From: Unio delphinus
Taxonomy: Eukaryota; Mollusca; Bivalvia; Unionida; Unionidae
Length of the DNA stretch: 64,000 nt
Direction: 5' to 3'
Assembly (NCBI GenBank): GCA_029339505.1
Contig: JAQISU010000003.1
Span: forward strand, 21,663,001 to 21,727,000
The notes under the pieces are model-generated. The model had not been told where the DNA came from. It searched no databases and saw only the letters and a list, made by a program, of their open reading frames with translations. A program made the translations under genes and the position numbers. Shown in pieces: positions 20,818 through 31,375 of this stretch. Within the stretch, counting starts at the first letter, position 1. Every line of letters starts with the position of its first letter.

Positions 20818-20910
20818 GTTGAACCCATAGCAGCAGCGGGGGGGGGGGGGACCTTGGTTTGAGAAATTGACGCCTCTAAAAAGTTGTCCAATTCACCCCT
20901 GCTGCTGCTG
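20818..20910 (-). repeat. Right terminal inverted repeat with G homopolymer
   Basis: Inverted relative to 6108-6350: AACCCATAGCAGCAGC, about 13 G, then (as reverse complement) CTTGGTTTGAGAAATTGAC and GTTGTCC, ending in CTGCTGCTGC. Sequence outside the trinucleotide no longer matches the left flank, which defines the outer boundary. Confidence 0.8.
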
Positions 20911-21700
20911 TCTTTGCTATTTGTTGATAAATTGCTTTTGATAGATCATCTAAATCCGTGTCGGTTGAAACAATTCTTCGTGAGGACCTAAAATCACGAT
21001 TTTGTGTAACTGTAGGTTCAGTCGCCTTAAAAAAGCATCATAAACAATGTTGAATTTTATCGCAAAATGATTATTCAATATTTTTGGAATAATCTGGTTA
21101 ATAATATTTGCAAATCATAAAGTATAAATATATTATGCTTCCGTTTTAATCGTGGAATAAACTGAATTTTTGTATGGTTGTTTTAGTTCTTGCAAGTGAA
21201 ATGTTGTTATCAGGTATCGGTCTTTGATATTTATAACCTGATTAGCGAACTGCTCGAAATATTTGGTTCTGGTTTAGCACCTGTTATATTTCTGAGATGT
21301 ATTAAGCAACCTTTTGACGATTTTGTTTTTGAGGTTGGCCAACAATGAGGTTTAGTAATCTGTTAAGTCGATCTTGTAATGACAAATCGTTTGACATTCC
21401 TTTCCCAATTCCGTTTTAATGGGTTATACTTAGATCTAACTATCTTGGTAGCTAGATTAAACAGATCCATATTTGATCGTGGCTATTTTACAGGTTCATA
21501 ATAAAATCTCTTCATGGAATCTTCGTAATAACGAAGTGACCTTTTGTCATTGTGCAATTGGAGCATTTGGGGTTGATAGTCAACTCCGTTAATTTTGTTC
21601 TCTGTTGTGACATCTCATACTGTGTATCACATGTTTAATTGGTTATTTAAACACAGGGATTTTAGAAAAATGTTAAATTTGCTGAGGTACATTGCACGCG
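20911..21700 (-). pseudogene. Decayed viral-like frames outside the right terminal repeat
   Basis: The minus strand holds short open pieces with Polinton-like character: a frame ending FYYEPVK at about 21492, a piece with GKGMSNDLSLQDRLNRLL ending near 21309, and a frame from about 21035 (TVTQNRDFRSSRRIV) that runs into the terminal repeat. Glycine-lysine and glutamine-rich tails are common in Polinton virion proteins, but no family is assignable. Possibly remnants of a neighbouring element. Confidence 0.3.
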
Positions 21701-23059
21701 CTTTCTTCGGTTACTCTTTATACATACTAGTAATGTGGCAATGTTAATGTACTTTGGTGCCAGTGAGCTAAAATTGAAATCGCAGATCTAGCAATGAGGG
21801 CCCACAGAATACTCTAATCTTCTCGTCATTCCTCAAGTGAGTCCTGTTCACAATGCAGCAATGGTGCCTCAGTTTCACCGTTGTCTCTTACTACAGTATA
21901 CTATATCTGACATACCATTAGATCAGCCACTTGTGAAGTATTTTATGAATGTTTATTCACGGAATGTTCAATCAATTTTTGTTACATTTTCAGGTGTTAG
22001 CATCATAGTGCCTTGCGGCTTTTCACATATTTCACCCAGTACAAGTTATGCTTATCGCCTAGCTTCCGATTACTACATACAACCATGCAACGCCTGGATG
22101 AAAATTTCCTCCAGTTCTTCGTATTATTCCTTAAAGAGTGCTAATCCACATAAAATAGTATAGTGATTCTTAACCGGGCAACAAAGATAAGTCAGTATTA
22201 CACTGCCTCTATGTATTTATTTATCGATTGCCGAACAAGCCGCTTATCTTTTTTCTTAAGCAAATACAGTTTAAGTTATGTCTCAACTGACATCAATAAT
22301 TTATATCGGGAACTAACGGTTACCAAATTTAAGTTTATCCATATGATTTATGGATTGGTCATAGTTATCGCCCTGCTGGACATAATTATAAGATAGCCGA
22401 TTCAAAATATCTGTCGTCATCGTTCTTTACATTTGCTACTACATGCCGCAGAACATACAATGGCGTTGAGATGTAATTCGTCTTGCATAAGTGTAATTTT
22501 CCAAAGTCTCAAGAATCCTACTATTTCACTGGCATCTGAGCCTGTTTCCTGAAAGGAGTCAGACGTATATAAAATACTTGGTTCGACACGATATTATTCA
22601 TTAACACATCTGCAAGGTTGGTAGAGCTGATTACCCGTCTTTAATCCGAAACAGAATTTAATCCATGCACACCAAGACCAGCACGCAGCGTAGCCACACT
22701 GGTCATAATGACATATTCTGCCGCATAGAGCACGTTTCCAAAGTTTACACCTTTGATTGATTCCGCCATCATGTCATTGAACGTTTAATCGAGTTCGACT
22801 GCAGTATCATACGAATTAAAATATAATTATCTAACCTCTATGATATGTTATTTGCTCTTATTTATAAACAAGCCTGTCAGTAATATAAAGCATTCTCAAG
22901 CAGATTCCAGGGATAGCACTTTTCATTTTGTTTAGTGTATATTTTAAACCCTTTTTAAGTATGTGCATATATCTTAGTTTCTATCTTAGGAATCCAGAAT
23001 GACACTGTACAGATGAGAAATGATTACTAGGTCGAGATGTGGGTGTATGTTACTCGCAG
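21701..23059. other. Decayed region, no confident gene
   Basis: Two modest plus-strand frames (21837-22163, 22163-22396) and a minus-strand open piece near 22650-22790 (SIKGVNFGNVLYAAEYVIM) are present; none is recognisable. Likely further decayed mobile DNA and host flank of the LINE. Confidence 0.3.
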
Positions 23060-23076
23060 ATGTCTATAACAGTGTT
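23060..23076 (+). repeat. Target-site duplication, left
   Basis: ATGTCTATAACAGTGTT, identical to 26470-26486; bounds the LINE. Confidence 0.85.
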
Positions 23077-26000
23077 GCCAATGTCTAGTACCGTGACGTC
23101 GCCTCACCTATTTTATTCCGATTATCCCTATACAAACACATTTTGTCCCTCTATAGGCCCATGTTAAATTCTCATTGTCCATATAAATATTGTCCCTACA
23201 CAATCCCAGGGCATATTTTAATGACAAGTCCCTTTGTCCCTATATAGCCCCCACTAACTACTTATGTAATGTTGTAAAATTTGCACTTTACATAATGGGT
23301 ATCTACTAGGCATTATTTTGATTCTCTTTCTATTGCGAACAAGGCATTATGTAAGAATTTTAAAATTATTACTTGTATTTTTAATGATTTTATTTTGTCC
23401 CAATTTAACCAAGTTATTTCCCAGTTTCTTCCCAGTTGTCCTGCTCTACCCTACATCTTATTTTCTTTGTGTTTCGATCATATTAAGTATATATTTTCGT
23501 CTCTCTCGCCCTCCACCTAGTACAAAAAACAAGCTGACTGAATCTCTCTTTTTGGAGCGGTTTCTGAATCTTCCGGAGTATGGAAATTCGATAGGTGATA
23601 ACCTAATTATTCTGGGAGATTTCAACTTTTACTTTGACTGTCCTGGAAACCCATACACGTAAAAACTCCTAGATTCCATTCATGTTTTCAACCTTAAACA
23701 GTCAGTAAAACAACCCACCTATAAACTTGGTCACATGTTAGACTGGTTTCTTCATAGACCTGATGTTAATATTTTGCAATCCACCCTTGTATCCCAAGAA
23801 CTTGCATCAGCTCACCTCTACTTTATATGCCATCTTGACGTATCAGTTCCTAACCCTCCACCTTTATTTGCTACTAAGAGAAACCTCCGAATGATAAATA
23901 GAACCAAACTAATGCATGACATCCAAGAAAAACTAACAACTTGCCTACCTCCTACAGCAGAACAACTCGATAACTGCCTGCGTTCATTGCTTGAAAAAAA
24001 AAAACATGCTGCAGCCACCAAAAGCAGAGTATCAATTTTAAAAAAAGAGTTCTCCATGGTATAGCAGTGTTAGGGTCCAGCTTCGCACTGCTAAAAGGCA
24101 TCACCATAAAGCAGAGAGGCTTTGGCTTTCCACCAGACTCACTATTCATAAACAAATCTATGAAACCGATATGAAGAACGTCACAAACATAGTACATTTA
24201 GCCAAATTATCCCAATACAGTACTAAGATCACGGAGAGTTCCAGCTGCAAAGTGCTCTTCGAGATAACTAACAAACTAATGTCAAGGAACATATGTACAC
24301 CACTTCCAACTAACTTCTCTCCAGTAGACCTTCCAGACCTATTTTTTGCAAATTTCTTTCGTGACAAAGTACAAACCATCAGAGATTTGCTTGACAACAC
24401 AATTTCAATTGACTTGTCACCATAAAGTTATGATACAGAATTTCAACGACAACCGTAAGAAGCATTTGAACCTGTCTCCATGGATTTCGTACGGAAAGTC
24501 GTGAAGTAGAGTGCAGTAACGTCATGTGAACTTGATACAATTCCAACATCACTGCTGCTTGAGTGCTTAGACCCAATATTGCCTTCACTAACTGATGTTA
24601 TTAATATATCTCTCTCATCGGAGGAATTCTTATCATTTTTCGAAACTGCCATCGTAAAGCCTCTGCTGAAGAAACCCACACTACACCATAACGATTTAAA
24701 GAACTACCGCCCAGTTTCTAATCTCCCGTTTATTTTAAAAATCTTAGAAAAATTTGTTCTAACCCAACTTGTATCTCATCTGAATTCAAATAGTCTTTCT
24801 AGCAATATACAGTCTGCATATCACCCATGCCTCAGTACTTAAACTACTCTTCTGAAAGTATTTAACGACATTATCTCTGCTTTGGATAGTGGAAATATTA
24901 AAATCCTCATCCTCCTTGATTTGTCTGCAGCAATTGACACAATAGATCATGCTATATTACTTCACCGTCTCCAACATGAATTTTGCATTCACAATAAAGC
25001 CTTACATTGGTTCAAGTTCTACTTAGTCAACAGGACACAAATTGTATCTGCAAATGGAATAAACTCCAGTCAGTTGATGTATGTTGTTGGACCTGTATTA
25101 TTCATTCTATACACTCAGCCGCTCTCAAGTGGCATTGATTATCACCCAGTGTCCCACCAATTGTACACTGATGACACCTAAATATATAAGAATAGTCACC
25201 CAAATGAAGTTGATGCTACCATTCAAGGAGTATATTTGTTTTTGTTTTTTTTTTGATGGTTTAACGCCATTTTTCAGCACAATATAGACTATACATGGCG
25301 GCCAGTATTAATAGTGGAGGAAGAACCCGGAAAACTTCGAAAGGAACCACGAGAAACTACTGGCAAGTTTTCTCACATACCCACTTTGGCCGAATCTGAG
25401 ACTTGAACCCACGCAGACATAGGTGAGATGGCAGTGATCTGTAACGGACAGCGCTTTAGACCACTCGGCCACTCGGGGCCCCTTCCAAGGAGTAGAGAGG
25501 CGCATATCTGATGTGAAATCATGGATGACATGTAACATGCTGCAGATCAATGATGATAAAACCGCGGCCATTCTGATCACAACACAAAAAGTTTCTCATT
25601 CACATCCTCTAGTTCAAGCAATAAATATCTGCAATACCAACATTAAATTCACAGTACGAAACCTAGGTGTCACTCTAGACAGTACTCTCACATTGCACCA
25701 GCATGTCATGAACATATGCAAGGCTACATATCTTGAGCTGAGAGGCATTAGCTCCATTCACAAATATCTTTCCGTTGATACCACTAAAACACTTGTGTTA
25801 ATTAGAGTACTTCAAGAATGGACTACTGTAACTCATTTCTGTCTGGTTCGTCACAATATCTACTCCAGGAACTTCGAAAAGTTCAAAACACAGCTGCTCG
25901 GATCATTTTTACAGAGTACCTTGATCTGAGCACACCTCACCACTGCTCTGTACCTTACACTGGCTATCCATTCGATCTAGAATCGAACATAAAATGTGTT

Positions 26001-26469
26001 TTCTGTGCTATGTTTCACTGACAGACTCCAGTCCAACATACCTATCCGGCCTCATCCATGTGTATACACAGCAAGATACTTACGCTCCTCTTCTGACAAT
26101 CGTATACTCATTGTTCCCACTATGAAAACGAAGTCATATGGACAGTGTTCTTTTGCATACCAGGGCCCAGCGATGTGGAACGAATTGCCCATTGAAATTA
26201 GACACAAAGACACAGCGATCCCGTTTAAGAGTGCTCTTAAAACTCTCCTTTTTCGACTGCAGGAACAAACTTAGAGACCTAATAATGTTTTGTACCTTAA
26301 ATGTTTTCTGCATGTTTTTTATGTTTTCCAATTTCATGGGGTTTTGTTCGCTTTTCTGTTGTCATATCATTATAGATGTTGTAAAGCGCTAAGAGCTTTT
26401 AATGATTAGTTGCTATACAAAGTCCTCATTATTATTATCATCGTCATCATCATCATCATCATCATCATT
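23077..26469 (+). mobile_element. Non-LTR retrotransposon (CR1/L2/jockey-like LINE), dead
   Basis: Flanked by a perfect 17-bp target-site duplication. From 5' to 3': an endonuclease C-terminal relic with LGDFNFYF (about 23610), linker with coiled basic sequence, and reverse transcriptase pieces KNYRPVSNLPFILKILE (about 24700), DLSAAIDTIDHAILL (about 24920; the usual second Asp-containing FDTVDH motif is altered), LYTDDT (about 25165, altered YADD box), then ILITTQKVSH and YLELRGISSIHKYLS. The 3' end is a short (ATC)n tail. Frames are broken throughout. Interrupted by a SINE at 25233-25485. At about 3.4 kb including the SINE, much of the 5' end is missing or it is an old 5'-truncated copy. Confidence 0.85.
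25233..25485 (-). mobile_element. tRNA-derived SINE, family A, nested in the LINE
   Basis: Minus orientation: tRNA head GGCCGAGTGGTCTAAAGCGC (A box) and GGGTTCAAGTC (B box), then the family body with CTACTGGCAAG and TACATGGCGG on the plus strand, and a T-rich stretch corresponding to the tail. Flanked by CAAGGAGTA at 25224-25232 and 25486-25494, a 9-bp target duplication inside the LINE coding sequence just after the YADD-like box. Confidence 0.85.
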
Positions 26470-26486
26470 ATGTCTATAACAGTGTT
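26470..26486 (+). repeat. Target-site duplication, right
   Basis: Second copy of ATGTCTATAACAGTGTT following the LINE tail. Confidence 0.85.
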
Positions 26487-26539
26487 TAACTTATCAAATG
26501 AAATGAGTTCTCCTGACATATGACCGGGGCCGCTAGATT

Positions 26540-26960
26540 TTAACCATGTAGAATTGGCATGAATTTTAACTTTTATTATTCCACCTTTTTTATTTCATTG
26601 AAAAGCATATAAAACAGGATAACACAGAGAACGACAGCCTTTAATTCAGTGCAGCAATGCAATAAATGCTTTTGTTAGTCAGGTATCAAAACACGATTGG
26701 CACTTAATTAGGTTATCTGAGAACTGATTGTGTGCATAGTTGTTATGGTAGATTGACACATTTTACATTTAATTACAAGGGGACACATTCAAATTATGAG
26801 GACTACATTAAAAGAAACTAAATAACAGAACTATAATACAAATTTCACTTGATAAAAAAAAATTGTATTTTTTTTATTAAAGTACTGCCTTCATTAGGCG
26901 TATGTGATATTTTCATTGATCAAAATTTCCTTGAATATCATTAATAACTGTAAATTTAAA
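26540..26960. repeat. Dispersed segment shared with 59170-59600
   Basis: Colinear similarity over about 420 bases with 59170-59600 on the same strand, including GTTGGCACTTAATTA-type text, TTAAGGTAGACTGACACATTTT-like text and the block around ACTAGGAGTAAGTTATA. Divergence is moderate with indels. No coding potential; could be an unnamed repeat or a segmental duplication. Confidence 0.6.
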
Positions 26961-27749
26961 ATCCTGAAAACCATAATATTGTGTACAAAAAAACAACTAC
27001 ATTATAAAGGAGAGGTCATGTTGAGATACTGATGGACCAGTACCACAATGGTATATATAGCTGTGAGGGAAAATATGAGGTCAGGACCTACATGTTCAGC
27101 CAATGGTCGAAGCACTTTTTTAAAATATGTGACATGGAGCCCAAGGTTAAAAAAATGAGTGATCATAATTTAGAATTTTGCTTTGTAATGTTTATTGGAA
27201 ATTAAGAATAAATCCATCCTATTAAAAGTCAATGTAAACATCTCAACTTAAACATTAATGCAAATTTCTATGATATTAATATACAAGAAGAATGCAGAAA
27301 GAATCTGTCTAATTGGCTTCAAAATGATTTTCCCAAGTATGAAGAAAATAAATCGTAGAGTTTAGGAAATATAACCTAATCTACAACTTAAACTAAACCT
27401 TAAACCAGATTTTCTATGTGACCATGGCCCCAAGGCAAATGGGGCAAGCTTATTATAGAATGAATTGATCTAGATTTCTAATTAGTCATAAAGTGTTGAA
27501 AATATCTGCAAAAAAAAAAAAAAACATTAAACAAGACCATAACAACCTGTAAACACCAGCACCAAAACAAATATTACTATGTCTCCTTTCATGCTAATTT
27601 GGGCTTCAAACAAAGCTTAAAAAATATATCAAAAATTAATTTTCTCCTGAGATAAAAAAATTTAATACCAGAAATTGTGATGGCAAAGGACATATGCAAA
27701 GAACATTTTGTGGCAATCTTAAACCTGTCATTAATATTTACATCTAGTC
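26961..27749. other. Intergenic, no gene seen
   Basis: AT-rich sequence without coding signal or clear repeats. Confidence 0.5.
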
Positions 27750-27757
27750 CCATGAAT

Positions 27758-28023
27758 CAGGGTCCCTGAGTGGCCGAGTGGTCTAAAGCGCTCTCCATTA
27801 TGGATCACTGCCATCTCACCTCTCTGTCTGCACGGGTTCGAGTCTAAGATTTGGCTAATGTAGTTATGTGAGAAAGCTTGCCACTAGCTTCTCATGGGTT
27901 GGTGGTTCTTTCCGGGGGTTACCCGGGTTCTTCCTCCACCAATAATACTGGCCACCATATATAGCTTATCGTGTGCTGAAAAATGGCATTAAGCCCTACA
28001 ACAACAACAACAACTCCCAAGAA
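27758..28023 (+). mobile_element. tRNA-derived SINE, family A
   Basis: Plus orientation: TGAGTGGCCGAGTGGTCTAA, GGGTTCGAGTC (B box), body with TTGCCACTAGCTTCTCATGG, TGGCCACCATATATAG and a 3' tail ACAACAACAACAAC. An 8-bp repeat CCATGAAT flanks it at 27750-27757 and 28024-28031. Confidence 0.8.
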
Positions 28024-28031
28024 CCATGAAT

Positions 28032-29947
28032 GAAACACACGAATCCCTTGCACAGCATATGCATGCACTTCATATTTCATGCTTACATAACAAAAGTCTT
28101 TGCATATTCTATGTAACAACCATCAATTCTGCTGAGGACAGAAAGTTTGACATTAAACAAGTGAAATGAGAAAATATTCAGTGGTACAACATATACTTTC
28201 AAAGGTTACTGGCCACCTATTGCACAAATGTGATATTATTAGTCATAAAAAATGCATTTGTTATATATGCATATCATAAAAATGTTTAATTAGACTTAAA
28301 AATCTGCTTTTTTAATAAAGAAATTATTTGGCAATCCCCATAAACAATTGGTAGTTTCCATGTGCCAAAAACAAACATTTATCCCTTCTACTGAACAGAG
28401 CCATTCAAGAGTTTTATTTCCCCACGTAAATGTCTATGTGATATATCTTACAATCATGCTTTTGTACAGTAAATATGGTGCACTGTATTGCACATGAATG
28501 TAACCAAAAAAGTTACGATGTGACAAAATGGTTCTTTCATTTTCTAAAAGACCGTGTTTACCACAGAAAAATTAATAGGGTGAGGGATGTGAAAGTTCTA
28601 ATGTATATGAGAAAAGGAGCAAAAAGAGTGTATGTAAGACAAAAAGAGTGTATGTAAAACAAAAAGAGTGTATGTAAAATATATAAAATAAAAGATTAAG
28701 TACAGTATAGTAATCTTACTTTAGATGTAAAATATATATAAGTATATATGTACACACACACACACCTTTTGACCCCTTTCCCTACTGCATGGTACAATAA
28801 CAACAAAACAATACTTTTTAAAAACAAAAAGAAATAGCCTTGCATTGCTATCATTTATTCCTTCTTATTTTCATATGTAAAATTTTATTAAAGAAAAAGT
28901 ATGAATCCTTTCTGTCTTGTATATGTCAGAAAACAAAATCTCAAATATGACGTGAATATCACCCAATAGCTTGAAGGCACCTGTCATTCACATTATAAGG
29001 TACAAAATGACCAAGATTGTATTGTATCCAGGTTGGCTAAATGATGGTATCTCACAAATAAAAATTATTTTTTGAAAATACATTCACAGTGAGTGCAAAC
29101 GATATTCTTTTCACTAGCATGGGTTACAAAGTAATATTAAAGCAAGTTATTGCTTTGCATACTATTTACTATAAAATCAATGAAGAATATTTTAAGCCAA
29201 CCCTCGAAACTGACTTTGGATTCTTACAAGTGTGCCGATTTTAGATTTTATTTTAATGAAGTTGGCCAATATAAGAAAGCCAACTTTGGTTCCTCTGAAT
29301 TGTTTTAATTGTGCAGATTTTATTTTATTTTATTTTTTTTTTTTTTATTTTTTTTTTTTTTTTTTTTTTTTACAAAAGTTAGCTCAGAACATAAGGAAGC
29401 CAGCATTAATTCTTTTTTACCTGTATTGACAGGAATTTTCAAAGTAAAATGAAACAATGGGTGTTTTGAAAGTGATGAAGTCTAGTGTCACAGTGTTAAT
29501 TTAATTTAGTTAATTATTTTCAAATTTCATCTAAATGTTTACTAACCATAGTTTAAAGTGTTTTTTTTTTCAACAAAAATAAGCATGTACTTCATCTTGT
29601 GGGAATATATGTATGTCATGTCCAGTTCGCGTCCTCTATTGGTGGGAAATCATAGCTAAGGGGAAGTAACAGCACTGCATACTTCTAATTTGAGTAATTA
29701 AATTATTATTTCTTCCTTATACTTGATAACTTTTTTATTCTTTTTGTGTAAGTATAATTACTTTATATCAGGTAATGCAATCTGGTGTACAAAGAAAAAT
29801 GTTTGAGAATGGCTGGTAGACCTTTAGTTCTGAAAACCAAAAGTAACTCAAATCATGAACTAAAAATCTGAAATATAACATCCATTTTGATGTAGTAAAA
29901 TGCGATACTGTCCAGTAATGTGTCTCCCCACTCTAAATATACCTTAT
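28032..29947. other. Downstream flank of the C45 gene, no gene seen
   Basis: AT-rich. Contains three tandem copies of AAAAAGAGTGTATGTAA near 28618-28678 and a T-rich low-complexity tract at 29320-29371. The region next to 29948 is the probable 3' UTR of the minus-strand gene. Confidence 0.5.
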
Positions 29948-31081
29948 TTAAAAGGTCAGGGGCAGTTTCAAAAGTGGTGCATTACCCATATTTGGATTTT
30001 CTACATAAATTTCCATCCATTTCTGCAAAATATCAAACACTACTGTACATGCTGTCATCGACAGATCAATGTTATTGGGACGTCTGAATATTGACAACTT
30101 GGTGTTCTGTGTATCTCCCAATATGGCTTTGACATCCTTGATGGTCCTAGGTGGCATTAACTCTTTCGCACGTTCAGCACGTGCAAATGTTGATGGGGAT
30201 GTAAGGTTTTGCTCAATACCCTCTAGATGTTGATACTGGTTGAAATGGTAATAATGGTAAGGTTTGTCTTGGTCTACTTGTTCCGTGATGGTCGTCAACT
30301 TCAAAGGACTCTCTGGTTTCCCAGGTCCAACTTCCACTGACCACATCTGCTTGTGATTCAATGATGCTATGTTTACATTAAATGCATCAGCAGATCCATG
30401 CCCTTCATTACGAGCAATACGGACCACCTCATCGACATTTGATGCTGACAAGAATGCTCTTGAAATTAAACCAACAGGTGGGGAGCCTACGCTAGCCTTC
30501 AAAGGGTGAATCGCATTTATTGTAAACACAATACCATGCTTGTTGTACCCAAATGCGTAGCCTGGTAACATCCCAGGATACGAAAATGAGGTAAACTGTT
30601 CCTCCTTATTTGTGACAGTTCCAGTTTGGGCTTCTGGGTCAATAACAGTAGCACTGACGACGTAACGGTATGGGTTAATCATCGGATCACAGTCTTCATT
30701 GTGAGCAATAATTTTCATATCAGGAGTGTTGAGAAGTACAGTTGAACAACCATGAATTTCATGTTTTATTTCTGCAAAATGGACAAATTGTATCTCCTTT
30801 GCAATGTTCAACAAGAAAAGGTTTTCAAATGGCATTCCACTTCCATCTGACATTCCTTGAATTTCTGTAACATACTGTGGGAAGCAGATCTCGGATGCCT
30901 TTTGATATTCAGCAAATATGTCCCTTCCTATGTTGGTATTATAAAATGGGAGAAGGTATGATTGAACAATATTTGAAGAGCTGAAATATTTTTGTATTTG
31001 TTCACGGAAAACTGACCCAATACTATGACCCACCTCATAGTGTGTTCCTCTGGTGAAAAGCATCGGAAGAGTTTGTGCCAT
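29948..31081 (-). CDS. Beta-alanyl-amine/carcinine hydrolase-like protein (peptidase C45 family)
   Basis: Intact 377-codon frame from ATG at 31081 to TAA at 29948. The sequence starts MAQTLPMLFTRGTHYEVG and has the family nucleophile in HGCSTVLL (Cys at about residue 112), where members of the acyl-CoA:6-APA acyltransferase/Tan family cleave themselves between Gly and Cys. IIAHNEDCDP, FSYPGMLPGYAFGYN and FTINAIHP follow, all typical. Drosophila Tan cleaves beta-alanyl-dopamine and carcinine; substrate here is not known. The exon extends upstream to a TTTCAG acceptor at 31140, so the whole CDS may lie in one exon with 5' UTR exon(s) upstream. C-terminus is complete. No damage seen, so it is probably a functional host gene. 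Confidence 0.85.
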   Translation of the reverse strand: MAQTLPMLFTRGTHYEVGHSIGSVFREQIQKYFSSSNIVQSYLLPFYNTNIGRDIFAEYQKASEICFPQYVTEIQGMSDGSGMPFENLFLLNIAKEIQFVHFAEIKHEIHGCSTVLLNTPDMKIIAHNEDCDPMINPYRYVVSATVIDPEAQTGTVTNKEEQFTSFSYPGMLPGYAFGYNKHGIVFTINAIHPLKASVGSPPVGLISRAFLSASNVDEVVRIARNEGHGSADAFNVNIASLNHKQMWSVEVGPGKPESPLKLTTITEQVDQDKPYHYYHFNQYQHLEGIEQNLTSPSTFARAERAKELMPPRTIKDVKAILGDTQNTKLSIFRRPNNIDLSMTACTVVFDILQKWMEIYVENPNMGNAPLLKLPLTF

Positions 31082-31139
31082 TTCGTACTCGGTTCCAGTA
31101 TGCAATTCTTCTATGGGAATTGTCTTCTTCAGTGAATCA
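31082..31139 (-). other. 5' part of the C45 exon and splice acceptor
   Basis: Minus strand: TTTTTATTTCAG then TGATTCACTGAAGAAG up to the ATG at 31081. The frame is also open here, so either a 5' UTR or a few extra N-terminal codons. Confidence 0.6.
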
Positions 31140-31310
31140 CTGAAATAAAAAGTAAAATGTGAAACCATAAAACCAAAATCACTTAAATAAAAAGTAAAAT
31201 GTGAAACCATAAAACCAAAATCACTGAAATAAATAAAATGTGAAACCATAAAACCAAAATCACTGAAATAAAAAGTAACATGGTCTGAAAAATGTGAAAC
31301 CATAAAACCA
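31140..31310 (-). repeat. Intronic minisatellite containing splice-acceptor copies
   Basis: Four units of about 40-54 bases, each with (plus strand) ATGTGAAACCATAAAACCAA. Three units contain, on the minus strand, TTTATTTCAGTGA, which is the same sequence as the real acceptor at 31140 and the first exon bases. Confidence 0.75.
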
Positions 31311-31375
31311 ATATCACACCTCAGATAATACAGTATGTTACAGATGATGTCACTAATATCTCCAACAGGACCTCG

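Larger units (their letters stand above)
6108..20910. mobile_element. Polinton/Maverick-type (adintovirus-like) integrated element, decayed
   Basis: Bounded by inverted repeats that share, in opposite orientation, GCAGCAGCAG, the block GACAACTTTTTAGAGGCGTC, a C/G homopolymer and GCTGCTATGGGTT. The interior encodes the Polinton hallmark set: double-jelly-roll major capsid protein, adenain-like protease, FtsK/HerA-type ATPase, retroviral-type integrase, a B-family-like polymerase and a pVI/pX-like protein. It also carries an SF1 helicase, an HNH/NUMOD-type gene and a PLA2-like gene. Nearly all long genes carry stops or frameshifts, so it is a fossil. No convincing 6-bp target duplication was found. 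Confidence 0.85.

Noticed and set aside
22163..22396. Membrane protein gene
   Set aside because: Hydrophobic 77-codon frame without homologue in AT-rich decayed DNA; expected by chance.
23952..24197. Minus-strand ORFs within 23.8-24.7 kb
   Set aside because: Antisense shadows of the decayed LINE coding region.
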